From Pseudomonas sp. (GTDB lineage Bacteria; Pseudomonadota; Gammaproteobacteria; Pseudomonadales; Pseudomonadaceae), in contig NZ_PEKX01000022.1 in NCBI RefSeq assembly GCF_002796985.1, positions 62,001 to 126,000 on the forward strand: DNA of 64,000 bases. Direction: 5' to 3'. Shown in pieces: positions 48,724 through 57,513 of this stretch. The position numbers were made by a program, and so were the translations under genes. The stretch's first letter is position 1. Each line of letters starts with the position of its first letter. Below the pieces are notes generated by a model. The model was not told where the DNA came from. It saw nothing but the letters and a program-made list of their open reading frames with translations, and made no database searches.

Positions 48724-50811
48724 ATGAAAAGAGAAAATCTTCAGCGCCTGCTGGCCCCCCGGCATGTCGCCTTCATCGGCGGCCGCAGCATGGCGCGCGC
48801 GCTCAAGCGCTGCGCCGAAGGCGGCTTCGCCGGCGCGATGTGGCTGGTTAACCCGCAATACGACGAACTCGAAGGCGTGCCCTGCGTACGCAGCATCGCC
48901 GAACTGCCTGAAGGGCCGGACGCAGTGTTCGTCGCCACCAACCGCGACCTGACCCTGCAAGCCGTCGCCGAGCTGGCCGCGAAAGATGCCGGCGGCGCCA
49001 TCTGCTACGCCTCCGGCTTTGCCGAATGCGGCGAAGAAGGCGAAGCGTTGCAACGCCGCCTGCTCGCCAGCGCCGGCGACATGGCCCTGCTCGGCCCCAA
49101 CTGCTACGGCCTGCTCGACTACCTCCACGGTTCCGCGTTGTGGCCGGTGGCCCACGGTGGGCACATCGTCGAGAAGGGCGTGGCCGTGCTGACCCAGAGC
49201 GGCAACTTCGCCTACAACCTGTCCATGAGCGACCGCTCGCTGCCCATCGCCTACATGGCCTCGGTGGGCAACCAGGCGCAGCTGGGCGTGGCCGAACTGA
49301 TGGACGTGCTGCTCGACGAGCCGCGCGTCACCGCCATCGGCCTGCACCTGGAAGGTCTGAAGAACGTCCCCGGCTTTGCCCGTGCCGCCTTCAAGGCGCT
49401 GCAGAAAGGCATCCCGGTGATCGCCCTGAAGACCGGCGTCTCGCAGATCGGCGCCGAGCTCGCACTCAGCCACACCAGCTCCCTGGCCGGCTCCGATGCG
49501 CTGTACGACGCGCTGTTCGACCGCCTCGGGGTGATCCGCGTCAGCGGCCCGGTGAGCTTCATCGAAACCTTGAAGGCCGCTGCCTGCGGCAATCTGCCGG
49601 CCGGCCCCAGCCTCGCTGCGCTGGCCTGCTCCGGTGGCGACGCCGGGCTGATCGCCGACTACGCCGAACGCAACGGCCTGAGCCTGCCCAAACTGGTCGA
49701 CGCGCAGCGCGCCGAACTGGCGCAGGTGCTGCCGGACTACGCCAACATCGCCAACCCGCTGGACTTCACCACCGCCATCTGGGGTGACGGCCCGGCGCTG
49801 AGCCGCATGCTCGACAGCGCTCTGCAGACCGAAGCCGACGCCGCCCTGCTGGTGCTCGACTACCCCGGCGAGGAAACCGGCGAGCGCCCGCAGTGCGACT
49901 TGCTGCTGGAGCTTTACTGCGCCGCGCTGGAGCGCCACGGCAAGGTCGGCTTCATCGCCTCCGCGCTGCCGGAACTGCTGCCCAGGCACGCCCGCGAACT
50001 GCTGCACTCCCATGGCGTCGCCGCGCTGCAAGGCGTGGAGGATGGCCTCGCCGCCTGGGGCCGCATCGCCCATTACCGCCAGCGTCGCGAAGCGCTGCTA
50101 GCCCGTGGCGAAGCCGCGCTGGTGCCGCTGTGCCCGCAGGCGCTGGAAGGCGAAGGCCGGTTGCTGGACGAGTGGCAATCCAAGCAGGCGCTGAAGCCTT
50201 TCGGCCTGCCGCTGCCGCGCGCTGCCCTGAGCACGCCGACCCAGGCCCGCGAAGCGGCCGCCGACGTCGGCTTCCCGCTGGCACTGAAAGTGGTCAGCGC
50301 GCAGTTGCCGCACAAGACCGAAGCCGGCGGTGTGGCGCTCAACCTGCGCAACGAGGCGGCGCTGGAAGCCGCGCTGTTCGACATGCGCGAAAACGTCGCT
50401 CGCCACGCACCCGGTGTGCCCTTCGACCAGGTGTTGCTGGAGCGCATGGCGAACCCGCCACTGGCCGAGCTGATCGTCGGCATCAAGCGCGAGAACGGCT
50501 TCGGCCTGGCGCTGGTGCTGGGGGCCGGCGGCATCCTCGTCGAGCTGCTCAAGGACAGTCGCAGCCTGCTGCTGCCGACCACCGACGCGGCGATCCGCGA
50601 CGCCCTGTTGAGCCTGCGCAGCGCGCCGCTGCTCACCGGCTTCCGCGGTCGTCCGGCGGTGAACCTGGAGGCGCTGGTGGAAGCCATCCGCGCCGTTGCC
50701 GATTACGCCTGCGAGCACGTGGACAACCTGCTGGAGCTGGACGTGAACCCGCTGCTGGCGGACGCCGATGGCGCCGTGGCGGTGGATGCGCTGATCCGCA
50801 GCGCTGAGTGA
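48724..50811 (+). CDS. ADP-forming acyl-CoA ligase (fused alpha/beta)
   Basis: A 695-residue protein of the acetate-CoA ligase (ADP-forming) / acyl-CoA synthetase family. The N-terminal CoA-binding Rossmann domain (RHVAFIGGRSMARALKRCAEGGF), the succinyl-CoA-synthetase-like domain with TQSGNFAYNLSMSD and the phosphohistidine region LSHTSSLAGSDALYD, and the C-terminal ATP-grasp domain (GFPLALKVVSAQLPHKTEAGGVALNLRN; FGLALVLGAGGILVELLKDS) are present in order. It would activate a carboxylic acid to its CoA ester. Within this cluster the acid could be 4-guanidinobutyrate; that is a hypothesis. Confidence 0.88.
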   Translation: MKRENLQRLLAPRHVAFIGGRSMARALKRCAEGGFAGAMWLVNPQYDELEGVPCVRSIAELPEGPDAVFVATNRDLTLQAVAELAAKDAGGAICYASGFAECGEEGEALQRRLLASAGDMALLGPNCYGLLDYLHGSALWPVAHGGHIVEKGVAVLTQSGNFAYNLSMSDRSLPIAYMASVGNQAQLGVAELMDVLLDEPRVTAIGLHLEGLKNVPGFARAAFKALQKGIPVIALKTGVSQIGAELALSHTSSLAGSDALYDALFDRLGVIRVSGPVSFIETLKAAACGNLPAGPSLAALACSGGDAGLIADYAERNGLSLPKLVDAQRAELAQVLPDYANIANPLDFTTAIWGDGPALSRMLDSALQTEADAALLVLDYPGEETGERPQCDLLLELYCAALERHGKVGFIASALPELLPRHARELLHSHGVAALQGVEDGLAAWGRIAHYRQRREALLARGEAALVPLCPQALEGEGRLLDEWQSKQALKPFGLPLPRAALSTPTQAREAAADVGFPLALKVVSAQLPHKTEAGGVALNLRNEAALEAALFDMRENVARHAPGVPFDQVLLERMANPPLAELIVGIKRENGFGLALVLGAGGILVELLKDSRSLLLPTTDAAIRDALLSLRSAPLLTGFRGRPAVNLEALVEAIRAVADYACEHVDNLLELDVNPLLADADGAVAVDALIRSAE

Positions 50812-50824
50812 AACGCACGTACCT

Positions 50825-50892
50825 GTAGGAGCGAGCTTGCTCGCGAACAAACCCCGCTGCGGGGCCCGGTTCGCGAGCAAGCTCGCTCCTAC
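50825..50892. repeat. REP family A, inverted pair
   Basis: Units at 50825-50848 and 50869-50892, with a GC-rich stem CCCCGCTGCGGGG between them. Confidence 0.85.
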
Positions 50893-50924
50893 AAGGTCAA
50901 GCCATAGCCTTGGGGAGCAACCTC

Positions 50925-52535
50925 ATGCAAGAGAACAAGAACCTCACCGGCGGCCAGGCCCTGGTCCGCCTGCTGGCCAACTACGGCGTCGACACCGTGT
51001 TCGGCATTCCCGGTGTGCACACCCTGGAGCTGTACCGTGGCCTGCCCGGCAGCGGCATCCGCCACGTGCTGACCCGCCACGAACAGGGCGCCGGCTTCAT
51101 GGCCGACGGCTATGCACGCGTCAGCGGCAAGCCCGGCGTGGCCTTCATCATCACCGGGCCGGGGGTGACCAACGCCGCCACCGCCATCGGCCAGGCCTAC
51201 GCCGATTCGATCCCGATGCTGGTGATCTCCAGCGTCAACCACACCGCCAGCCTCGGCAAGGGCTGGGGCTGCCTGCACGAGACCCAGGACCAGCGCGCCA
51301 TGACCGCGCCGATCACCGCGTTCTCGGCCGTCGCCTTGAGCGCCGAAGACCTGCCCGAGCTGATCGCCCGCGCCTACGCCGTGTTCGACAGCGAGCGCCC
51401 GCGCCCGGTGCACATCTCCGTGCCGCTGGACGTGCTGGCCAATCCGGTCGCCCGCGACTGGACCCACGAAGTGGTGCGCCGTGCCGGCCGTGGCCAGCCC
51501 AGCGCCGATGCGCTCAAGCAGGCTGTGGATAAACTCCAGGCCGCCAAACGCCCGATGATCATCGCCGGCGGCGGCGCGCTGCATGCCGCCGATGCCCTGG
51601 CCGCGCTGAGCGAGCGCCTGGCCGCGCCGCTGTTCACCAGCGTCGCCGGCAAGGGCCTGCTGGCGCCGGAAGCGCCGCTCGCCGCCGGCGCCACCCTGTG
51701 TACCCAGGCCGGCTGGGACATGATCGCCGAGGCCGACGTGGTCCTGGCCATCGGTACCGAAATGGCCGACACCGACTTCTGGCGCGACCGCCTGCCGGTC
51801 ACCGGCGAGGTGATCCGCGTCGACGTCGACTCGCGCAAGTTCAACGACTTCTACCCGAGCGCCGTGGCGCTGCTGGGCGATTCAAAGGCCACGGCCGAAG
51901 CGCTGCTTGCCGCGCTGCCGAGCGCGAGCCGCGACGCTGCGAAAGCGCAGTCGCGCATTGCCGAGCTGCAAGCGCAGATCAACGCCGGCCACGCGCCGCT
52001 GCAACGGATCCACAAGGCGATCCTGGAGCGCATCGCCAAGGTGCTGCCGGACAACGCGTTTATCGCCAGCGACATGACCCAGCTGGCCTACACCGCCAAC
52101 TACCTCTACCCGAGCAAGGCGCCGCGCGGCTGGCTGCACCCCACCGGCTACGGCACCCTCGGCTACGGCGTGCCCGCCGGCATCGGTGCCAAGTTCGGCG
52201 CGCCGGAGCGCCCCGGCCTGGTGCTGGTCGGTGACGGCGGCTTCCTCTACACCGCGCAGGAACTGGCCACCGCCACCGAGGAGCTGGATAGCCCGCTGGT
52301 GGTGCTGCTGTGGAACAACGATGCGCTGGGGCAGATCCGCGACGACATGATCGGCCTGGACATCGAGCCCATCGGCGTCCTGCCGCGCAACCCGGACTTC
52401 GCCCTGCTTGGCCGCGCCTACGGCTGCGAGATGCGCCAGCCGCAGAGCCTGGACGAACTGGAGCGCGACCTGCGCGCCGGCTTCGCCCATCCGGGCGTCA
52501 CCCTGATCGAGCTGAAACACGCCTGCGCCCAGTAG
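50925..52535 (+). CDS. aruI: AruI, 2-ketoarginine (5-guanidino-2-oxopentanoate) decarboxylase
   Basis: A 536-residue thiamine diphosphate enzyme starting MQENKNLTGGQALVRLL with GGGGAG 7 bp upstream. The Pyr domain has FGIPGVHTLELYRGL and the catalytic glutamate in RHEQGAGFMADGYARVSG; the PP domain has the GDG...NN cofactor motif VGDGGFLYTAQELATATEELDSPLVVLLWNND. AruI decarboxylates 2-ketoarginine to 4-guanidinobutyraldehyde in the arginine transaminase pathway. Adjacent to aruH. Confidence 0.92.
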   Translation: MQENKNLTGGQALVRLLANYGVDTVFGIPGVHTLELYRGLPGSGIRHVLTRHEQGAGFMADGYARVSGKPGVAFIITGPGVTNAATAIGQAYADSIPMLVISSVNHTASLGKGWGCLHETQDQRAMTAPITAFSAVALSAEDLPELIARAYAVFDSERPRPVHISVPLDVLANPVARDWTHEVVRRAGRGQPSADALKQAVDKLQAAKRPMIIAGGGALHAADALAALSERLAAPLFTSVAGKGLLAPEAPLAAGATLCTQAGWDMIAEADVVLAIGTEMADTDFWRDRLPVTGEVIRVDVDSRKFNDFYPSAVALLGDSKATAEALLAALPSASRDAAKAQSRIAELQAQINAGHAPLQRIHKAILERIAKVLPDNAFIASDMTQLAYTANYLYPSKAPRGWLHPTGYGTLGYGVPAGIGAKFGAPERPGLVLVGDGGFLYTAQELATATEELDSPLVVLLWNNDALGQIRDDMIGLDIEPIGVLPRNPDFALLGRAYGCEMRQPQSLDELERDLRAGFAHPGVTLIELKHACAQ

Positions 52536-52590
52536 GACTTGTTGCACCCACCGGAACCCACGGGCTCCGGTGCCTTGAAGGAAGCACACC

Positions 52591-53781
52591 ATGCGCTACT
52601 CGAACTTCACCCAACGCATCGCCGGCGACGGCGCCGCCGCCTGGGACATCCACTACCGCGCCCTGGCGCGCCTGGAGCAGGGCGACGACATCCTCCTGCT
52701 GTCGGTGGGTGACCCGGACTTCGACACCCCGGTGCCCATCGTGCAGTCGGCCATCGACAGCCTGCTGGCCGGCAACACCCACTACGCCGACGTGCGCGGC
52801 AAGCGCTCGCTGCGCGAAGCCATCGCTCGCCGCCACACCCAGCGCAGTGGCCAGGCTGTCACCGCTGATGACGTGGTCGTGCTGGCCGGCGCCCAGTGCG
52901 CGCTGTATGCCGTGGCGCAGTGCGTGCTCAATCCCGGCGACGAGGTGATCGTCGCAGAGCCGATGTACGTCACCTACGAAGCGGTGTTCGGCGCCTGCGG
53001 CGCCAAGGTCATCCCGGTGTCGGTGCGTTCCGAGCACGGCTTCCGCGTGCAGGCCGAGGACGTCGCCGCGCTGATCACCCCGCGCACCCGCGCGCTGGCG
53101 ATCAACAGCCCACACAACCCGTCCGGCGCCAGCCTGCCGCGCGCCACCTGGGAAGCGCTGGCCGAGCTGTGCATCAGTAACGACCTGTGGATGATTTCCG
53201 ACGAGGTCTACAGCGAGCTGCTGTTCGACGGCGAGCACGTCAGCCCCGCCAGCCTGCCGGGCATGGCCGAGCGCACCGCGACCCTCAACAGCCTGTCGAA
53301 ATCCCACGCCATGACCGGCTGGCGCGTGGGCTGGGTGGTCGGCCCGCAGGCACTCTGCGCGCACCTGGAAAACCTCGCCCTGTGCATGCTCTACGGTTCG
53401 CCGGACTTCATCCAGGACGCCGCCTGCACCGCGCTGGAAGCCAAGCTGCCGGAACTGCAAGCCATGCGCGAGGCCTACCGCCAGCGCCGCGACCTGGTGC
53501 TCGACTGCCTCGCCGATTGCGTTGGCGTGCGCGCCCTGCGCCCGGACGGCGGCATGTTCGTGATGGTGGATATCCGCGCCACCGGGCTCTCCGCCCAGGA
53601 CTTCTCCAACCTGCTGCTGGATCGCCACGGCGTCTCCGTGCTGGCCGGCGAAGCCTTCGGCCCCAGCGCCGCCGGGCACATCCGTCTGGGCCTGGTGCTC
53701 GGCGCCGAACCGCTGCGTGAAGCCTGCCGCCGCATCGCCCTGTGCGCCGCCGAACTGCTCAAGGAAAAGCGCTATGCGTGA
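52591..53781 (+). CDS. aruH: AruH, arginine:pyruvate transaminase
   Basis: A 396-residue class I/II aminotransferase, MRYSNFTQRIAGDGAAAWDIHYRALARLEQG at the N-terminus, which I recognise as closely AruH-like. PLP contacts: VGDPDFDTPVPI, GNTHYADVRGKRSLREAI, INSPHNPSGASLP, ISDEVYSELLFDGEH and the Schiff-base lysine in LNSLSKSHAMTGWRVGW. AruH converts L-arginine and pyruvate to 2-ketoarginine and alanine, the first ATA step. It overlaps the next gene by 8 bp. Confidence 0.94.
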   Translation: MRYSNFTQRIAGDGAAAWDIHYRALARLEQGDDILLLSVGDPDFDTPVPIVQSAIDSLLAGNTHYADVRGKRSLREAIARRHTQRSGQAVTADDVVVLAGAQCALYAVAQCVLNPGDEVIVAEPMYVTYEAVFGACGAKVIPVSVRSEHGFRVQAEDVAALITPRTRALAINSPHNPSGASLPRATWEALAELCISNDLWMISDEVYSELLFDGEHVSPASLPGMAERTATLNSLSKSHAMTGWRVGWVVGPQALCAHLENLALCMLYGSPDFIQDAACTALEAKLPELQAMREAYRQRRDLVLDCLADCVGVRALRPDGGMFVMVDIRATGLSAQDFSNLLLDRHGVSVLAGEAFGPSAAGHIRLGLVLGAEPLREACRRIALCAAELLKEKRYA

Positions 53782-55192
53782 CCGCACCCAGCTCTACATC
53801 GACGGCGCCTGGGTGGCGCCGCAGGGGCAGGGCGTGGCCGAGGTGCAGAACCCGGCCACCGAGGAATGCGTCGGTCGTGTGCCGCTGGGCGGTGAAGGCG
53901 ACGTGAACCGCGCGGTGGACGCCGCGCGCCGCGCCTTCCCGGCGTGGTCGCAGACCCCGTCCCACGTGCGCGCCGGCTACATCCGCGCTCTCGCCGAGCA
54001 ACTGAAGAACCGCGCCGACGAGATGGCCGCGCTGATCACCGCCGAGCTGGGCATGCCCGTCCAGTGGTGCCGCATGGTGCAGGTCGACGGGCCGATCGAG
54101 GGCCTGGAAAGCTACGCCGCGATGGCCGCGCACATGGACGAAGTGCGCGAGGTCGGCAACTCGCTGGTGGTGAAGGAAGCGGTGGGCGTCTGCGCCTTCA
54201 TCAACCCCTGGAACTACCCGCTGCACCAGCTGATCGGCAAGCTCGCCCCGGCACTCGCCGCCGGCTGCACCGTGGTGGTCAAGCCGAGCCAGGACACTCC
54301 GCTGCACGCCTTCCTGCTGGCCGACATGGTCCACGCCATCGGCCTGCCGGCCGGCGTGTTCAACCTGGTCAGCGGCCCCGGCTCCAAGGTCGGTGAGGCC
54401 CTGGCGCGGCATCCGGACGTGGACATGGTGTCCTTCACCGGCTCCACCGGTGCGGGTGTGAAGGTTTCCGAGGCGGCGGCGCCGACGGTCAAGCGCGTGT
54501 GCCTGGAGCTGGGCGGCAAGTCGCCGTTCCTGATCACCGCCGATGCCGACCTGGCCGCTGCTGTGCGCCACGGCGTGCAGGACGTGATGATCAACTCTGG
54601 GCAGACCTGCACCGCGTTGACGCGCATGTTGCTGCCCGCCAACCGTTATGCCGAAGCCGTGGAAATTGCCCGTGCCGAAGCCCTCGCGCTGAAGATGGGC
54701 GACCCGCTGGACACCGACAGCTTCCTCGGGCCGATGTGCTCGGGCGGCCAGCGCCGTACCGTGCTCGACTACATCCGCGTCGGCCTGGAAGAGGGCGCGC
54801 AACTGGTCTGCGGTGGCGCCGAGCGCCCGGCCCATCTGGAGCGCGGGCATTATGTGCAGCCGACGATCTTCGCCGGGGTGAACAACCAGATGCGCATCGC
54901 CCGCGAGGAAATCTTCGGCCCGGTGCTTTGCCTGATTCCCTATGCCGACGAGGCCGAAGCGATCGCCATCGCCAACGACTCGCCGTTCGGCCTGTCCAGC
55001 GCCGTGTGGGCGGGCGACCGCGAAGATGGCCTGCGCCTCGCCCGACAGATGCGCGCCGGCCAATGTTTCGTCAACGGCGGTGCCTTCAACTACCGGGCGC
55101 CGTTTGGCGGCTACAAGCAATCCGGCAATGGCCGCGAATGGGGCGAGCAGGGCTTGCACGAGTTCGTCGAGCTCAAGGCCATCCAGCTTTAA
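53774..55192 (+). CDS. Aldehyde dehydrogenase, probable 4-guanidinobutyraldehyde dehydrogenase
   Basis: A 472-residue NAD(P)-dependent aldehyde dehydrogenase whose ATG lies inside the end of aruH. The expected residues are visible: INPWNYP, KPSQDTPLHA, FTGSTGAGVKV, catalytic glutamate in CLELGGKSPF, catalytic cysteine in SGQTCTALTR, and EEIFGPVLCLIPY. Directly after aruI and aruH it fits the third ATA step, 4-guanidinobutyraldehyde to 4-guanidinobutyrate. P. aeruginosa uses the unlinked KauB for this, so a linked enzyme is a notable difference. Confidence 0.85.
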   Translation: MRDRTQLYIDGAWVAPQGQGVAEVQNPATEECVGRVPLGGEGDVNRAVDAARRAFPAWSQTPSHVRAGYIRALAEQLKNRADEMAALITAELGMPVQWCRMVQVDGPIEGLESYAAMAAHMDEVREVGNSLVVKEAVGVCAFINPWNYPLHQLIGKLAPALAAGCTVVVKPSQDTPLHAFLLADMVHAIGLPAGVFNLVSGPGSKVGEALARHPDVDMVSFTGSTGAGVKVSEAAAPTVKRVCLELGGKSPFLITADADLAAAVRHGVQDVMINSGQTCTALTRMLLPANRYAEAVEIARAEALALKMGDPLDTDSFLGPMCSGGQRRTVLDYIRVGLEEGAQLVCGGAERPAHLERGHYVQPTIFAGVNNQMRIAREEIFGPVLCLIPYADEAEAIAIANDSPFGLSSAVWAGDREDGLRLARQMRAGQCFVNGGAFNYRAPFGGYKQSGNGREWGEQGLHEFVELKAIQL

Positions 55193-55197
55193 ACAGA

Positions 55198-55232
55198 CCC
55201 CTCTCCCTCCGGGAGAGGGCTGGGGTGAGGGC
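55198..55232. repeat. REP family D
   Basis: CCCCTCTCCCTCCGGGAGAG GGCTGGGGTGAGGGC. Confidence 0.7.
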
Positions 55233-55263
55233 TGTGCCGCTCACCGACTTGTCAGGAATCCAC

Positions 55264-55968
55264 ATGAACGTACTGATCGTCCACGCCCACAACGAAGCGC
55301 AATCCTTCAGCACCGCGCTGTATCAACTCGCCGAAGAAACCCTGCGCGGCCAGGGCCACGAGGTGCAGGTCTCCGACCTCTACGCGATGAACTGGAACCC
55401 GGTGGCCAGCGCCGCCGACTTCGACGCCCGCGCCAACCCCGAGTACCTGGTCTACGCCCTGGAACAGCGCGAAGGCGCCAAGGCCAAGACCCTCGCCGCC
55501 GACATCCAGGCCGAACTGGACAAGCTGCTCTGGGCGGACCTGGTGATCTTCAACTTCCCGATCTACTGGTTCTCCGCGCCGGCCATCCTCAAGGGCTGGT
55601 TCGACCGCGTGCTGGTTTCGGGCATCTGCTACGGCGGCAAGCGCTTCTACGATCAGGGCGGCCTGGCCGGCAAGAAGGCGCTGGTCAGCGTGACCCTCGG
55701 CGGCCGCGACCACATGTTCGGCGACGGCGCCATCCACGGCCCGCTGGAAGACATGCTGCGGCCGATCCTGCGCGGCACCCTGGCCTACACCGGCATGAGC
55801 GTTCTGCCGCCCTTCGTGGCCTGGCATGTGCCCTACATCAGCAACGAGGCGCGCCAGGACTTCCTGCGCCAGTACCAGGACCGTCTGCAGAACCTGGAGA
55901 GCGACCAGCCGCTGGAGTTCGTGCGCCTGGAGCAGTTCGACGAGCGCCTGTACCCGCTGCCGCGCTGA
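55264..55968 (+). CDS. NAD(P)H:quinone oxidoreductase (flavodoxin-like)
   Basis: A 234-residue flavoprotein of the NQO1/MdaB type: MNVLIVHAHNEAQSFSTALYQ at the N-terminus for FMN/FAD phosphate binding, FNFPIYWFSAPAILKGWFDRVLVSGICY as the family signature, and LVSVTLGGRDHMFGDGAIHG near the isoalloxazine site. It performs two-electron reduction of quinones or related electrophiles. A similar gene ends the aru neighbourhood in P. aeruginosa, so it may be co-transcribed, but no role in arginine use is known. Confidence 0.88.
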   Translation: MNVLIVHAHNEAQSFSTALYQLAEETLRGQGHEVQVSDLYAMNWNPVASAADFDARANPEYLVYALEQREGAKAKTLAADIQAELDKLLWADLVIFNFPIYWFSAPAILKGWFDRVLVSGICYGGKRFYDQGGLAGKKALVSVTLGGRDHMFGDGAIHGPLEDMLRPILRGTLAYTGMSVLPPFVAWHVPYISNEARQDFLRQYQDRLQNLESDQPLEFVRLEQFDERLYPLPR

Positions 55969-55983
55969 CCGCTTCTGCTTTTC

Positions 55984-56075
55984 GTAGGACCGAGGGGGAC
56001 GCCTAGTTCTTGCTCGCGAACAGATTCCCCGGCGATTTCCGAGTGAAGCGGGTTCGCGAGCAAGCTCGCTCCTAC
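55984..56075. repeat. REP family A pair, left arm a variant
   Basis: Left unit 55984-56021 contains the insertion (GACCGAGGGGGACGCCTAG); right unit 56052-56075 is standard. Confidence 0.75.
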
Positions 56076-56105
56076 ATCATCCGGCTCGACTCGGTGCTGC
56101 GGCCA

Positions 56106-56143
56106 AAAATGAAAAAGGGCGGTCATCCGAAGATGACCGCCCC
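56106..56143 (-). terminator. Rho-independent terminator reading leftward
   Basis: Minus strand: GGGCGGTCATC-TTCG-GATGACCGCCC followed by TTTTTC. An 11-bp perfect stem with a UUCG loop. There is no T-tract in the plus direction. Confidence 0.75.
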
Positions 56144-56256
56144 TGGAGAAAGAGTCAGTCGCTGCAGCCAGGTATGCGCGGGGGAGAGGGCCGTCGATTG
56201 GTGTATCGGCGGCCGTACGATGAGCCTGGTATGCCCAACGTTGCTGCAGCGACTTG
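56106..56256 (-). ncRNA. Candidate small RNA, minus strand
   Basis: About 150 nt between a minus-strand -10 box TATAGT (56263-56268; TTTATT 16 bp further upstream as a weak -35) and a strong terminator. No reading frame with a ribosome site lies in it. Family not recognised. Confidence 0.4.
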
Positions 56257-56296
56257 GCCGGCACTATACGTGGTAACAATCAGCAATAAACGACCC

Positions 56297-56339
56297 TATA
56301 CTGCGATTCAGTTTTGCGGCGCGGACAACAATGGTTGTC
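56297..56339 (+). promoter_or_regulatory. LysR gene promoter box and palindromic operator
   Basis: A -10 like TATACT (56297-56302) is followed by the perfect palindrome GACAAC-AATG-GTTGTC (56324-56339), about 45 bp before the LysR start codon. Autoregulation is a reasonable reading. Confidence 0.4.
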
Positions 56340-56384
56340 GTCTCCTACAGGCGCCTACGACGAGATCAACAGGCAGGGGGAAGC

Positions 56385-57320
56385 ATGGACGTACTTCACG
56401 CGATGCGGGCATTCGTCCGGGTGGTGGATGCCGGCAGTTTCACCGCCGCCGCCAACGCCCTGGGGTTATCCACAGCCCAGGTCTCGCGCGTGGTCTCCGA
56501 CCTCGAAGCCCAGCTCGAAGCGCGCCTGCTGCACCGGACTACAAGACGCCTGGCGCTGACCGAAACTGGCGAGCGCTACCTGCTGCGCTGCCGGGAAATC
56601 CTCGCCGATGTCGATGAAGCCCAGGCCGAAGCCAGTGGCGCGCACCTCAACCCGCGCGGCCGCCTGCGCGTCCACTCGCTCACCGGCCTTGGCCAGCAGC
56701 ACCTGATCCCGCTGATCTCGCGCTACTGCGAATCCTTCCCCGAGGTCTACATCGAGCTGACCCTGGCCCAGCGCCAGCCGGACATCCTCGAGGAAGGCCA
56801 GGACGTGGTGATCACCCGCGACCGCGAACTGCCCGACTCCGAGTTCGTCGCCCAGACCCTGGGCACCATCTACAGCGTGCTCTGCGCCAGCCCCGAGTAC
56901 CTCAAGCGGCGCGGCACCCCGACCAGCGTCGCCGACCTGCACCAGCACCAGTGCCTGCGCCTGCAGGACCCGACCTTCCCCGAAGGCTGGGCCTTCGAGG
57001 AGGGCAACGAGGAAAGCGTGATCCGCCCGCGCGATACCTTCATGGTCAACGTCGCCGAGGCGCTGACCGGCGCCGCGGCCGCCGGCATGGGCATCTGCCT
57101 GCTGCCCAGCTACGTCGCCGCGCCCGCGCTGCGCCGCCGTTCGCTGGTGCGCGTGTTGCCCCGGCACAGCCTGCACGTGCGGCAGATCTATGCGCTGTAC
57201 CCGTCGCGGCGCTTCCTCGACGCGAAGATCCGTACCTGGGTCGAGTTCCTCAAGGCGGAGCTGCCCCGAGTCTTCGAGGACGACGAAGCAGCGCTCAATG
57301 ATCCCGTCAACTGGGCATAA
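56385..57320 (+). CDS. LysR-family transcriptional regulator
   Basis: A 311-residue regulator from the ATG at 56385 behind AGGGGGA. The N-terminal winged helix is MDVLHAMRAFVRVVDAGSFTAAANALGLSTAQVSRVVSDLEAQLEARLLHRTTRRLALTETGERYL, followed by the linker helix and a two-lobe effector domain (LRVHSLTGLGQQHLIPLISRYCESFPEVYIEL; AAAAGMGICLLPSYVAAPALRRRSLVRVLP). It resembles the large group of CrgA/DmlR-like regulators. No adjacent target is obvious; the quinone reductase upstream is a candidate. Confidence 0.88.
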   Translation: MDVLHAMRAFVRVVDAGSFTAAANALGLSTAQVSRVVSDLEAQLEARLLHRTTRRLALTETGERYLLRCREILADVDEAQAEASGAHLNPRGRLRVHSLTGLGQQHLIPLISRYCESFPEVYIELTLAQRQPDILEEGQDVVITRDRELPDSEFVAQTLGTIYSVLCASPEYLKRRGTPTSVADLHQHQCLRLQDPTFPEGWAFEEGNEESVIRPRDTFMVNVAEALTGAAAAGMGICLLPSYVAAPALRRRSLVRVLPRHSLHVRQIYALYPSRRFLDAKIRTWVEFLKAELPRVFEDDEAALNDPVNWA

Positions 57321-57513
57321 GGCCATCTCGGGCTTTGGGCGCTAGCGTGACGGATCGTCGCAGTCGCTCTATATCGGCGCTCTCGGACGATCGCCGCGGA
57401 TTGTTGCTTTTTAGGCAATGCTTTGTTGGTTAGCTAGCTATTTTTCGATTCACTGTTGCGCCGTAACCTTTCTCCAACCCCGACCAATCGGGTGTTCAGA
57501 AAGGATCACCGTC

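Larger units (their letters stand above)
55969..56384. other. Gap between quinone reductase and LysR genes
   Basis: About 415 bases: a REP pair (55984-56075), a candidate minus-strand sRNA with terminator (56106-56256), divergent promoter-like boxes, and a palindrome before the LysR gene. Confidence 0.6.
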
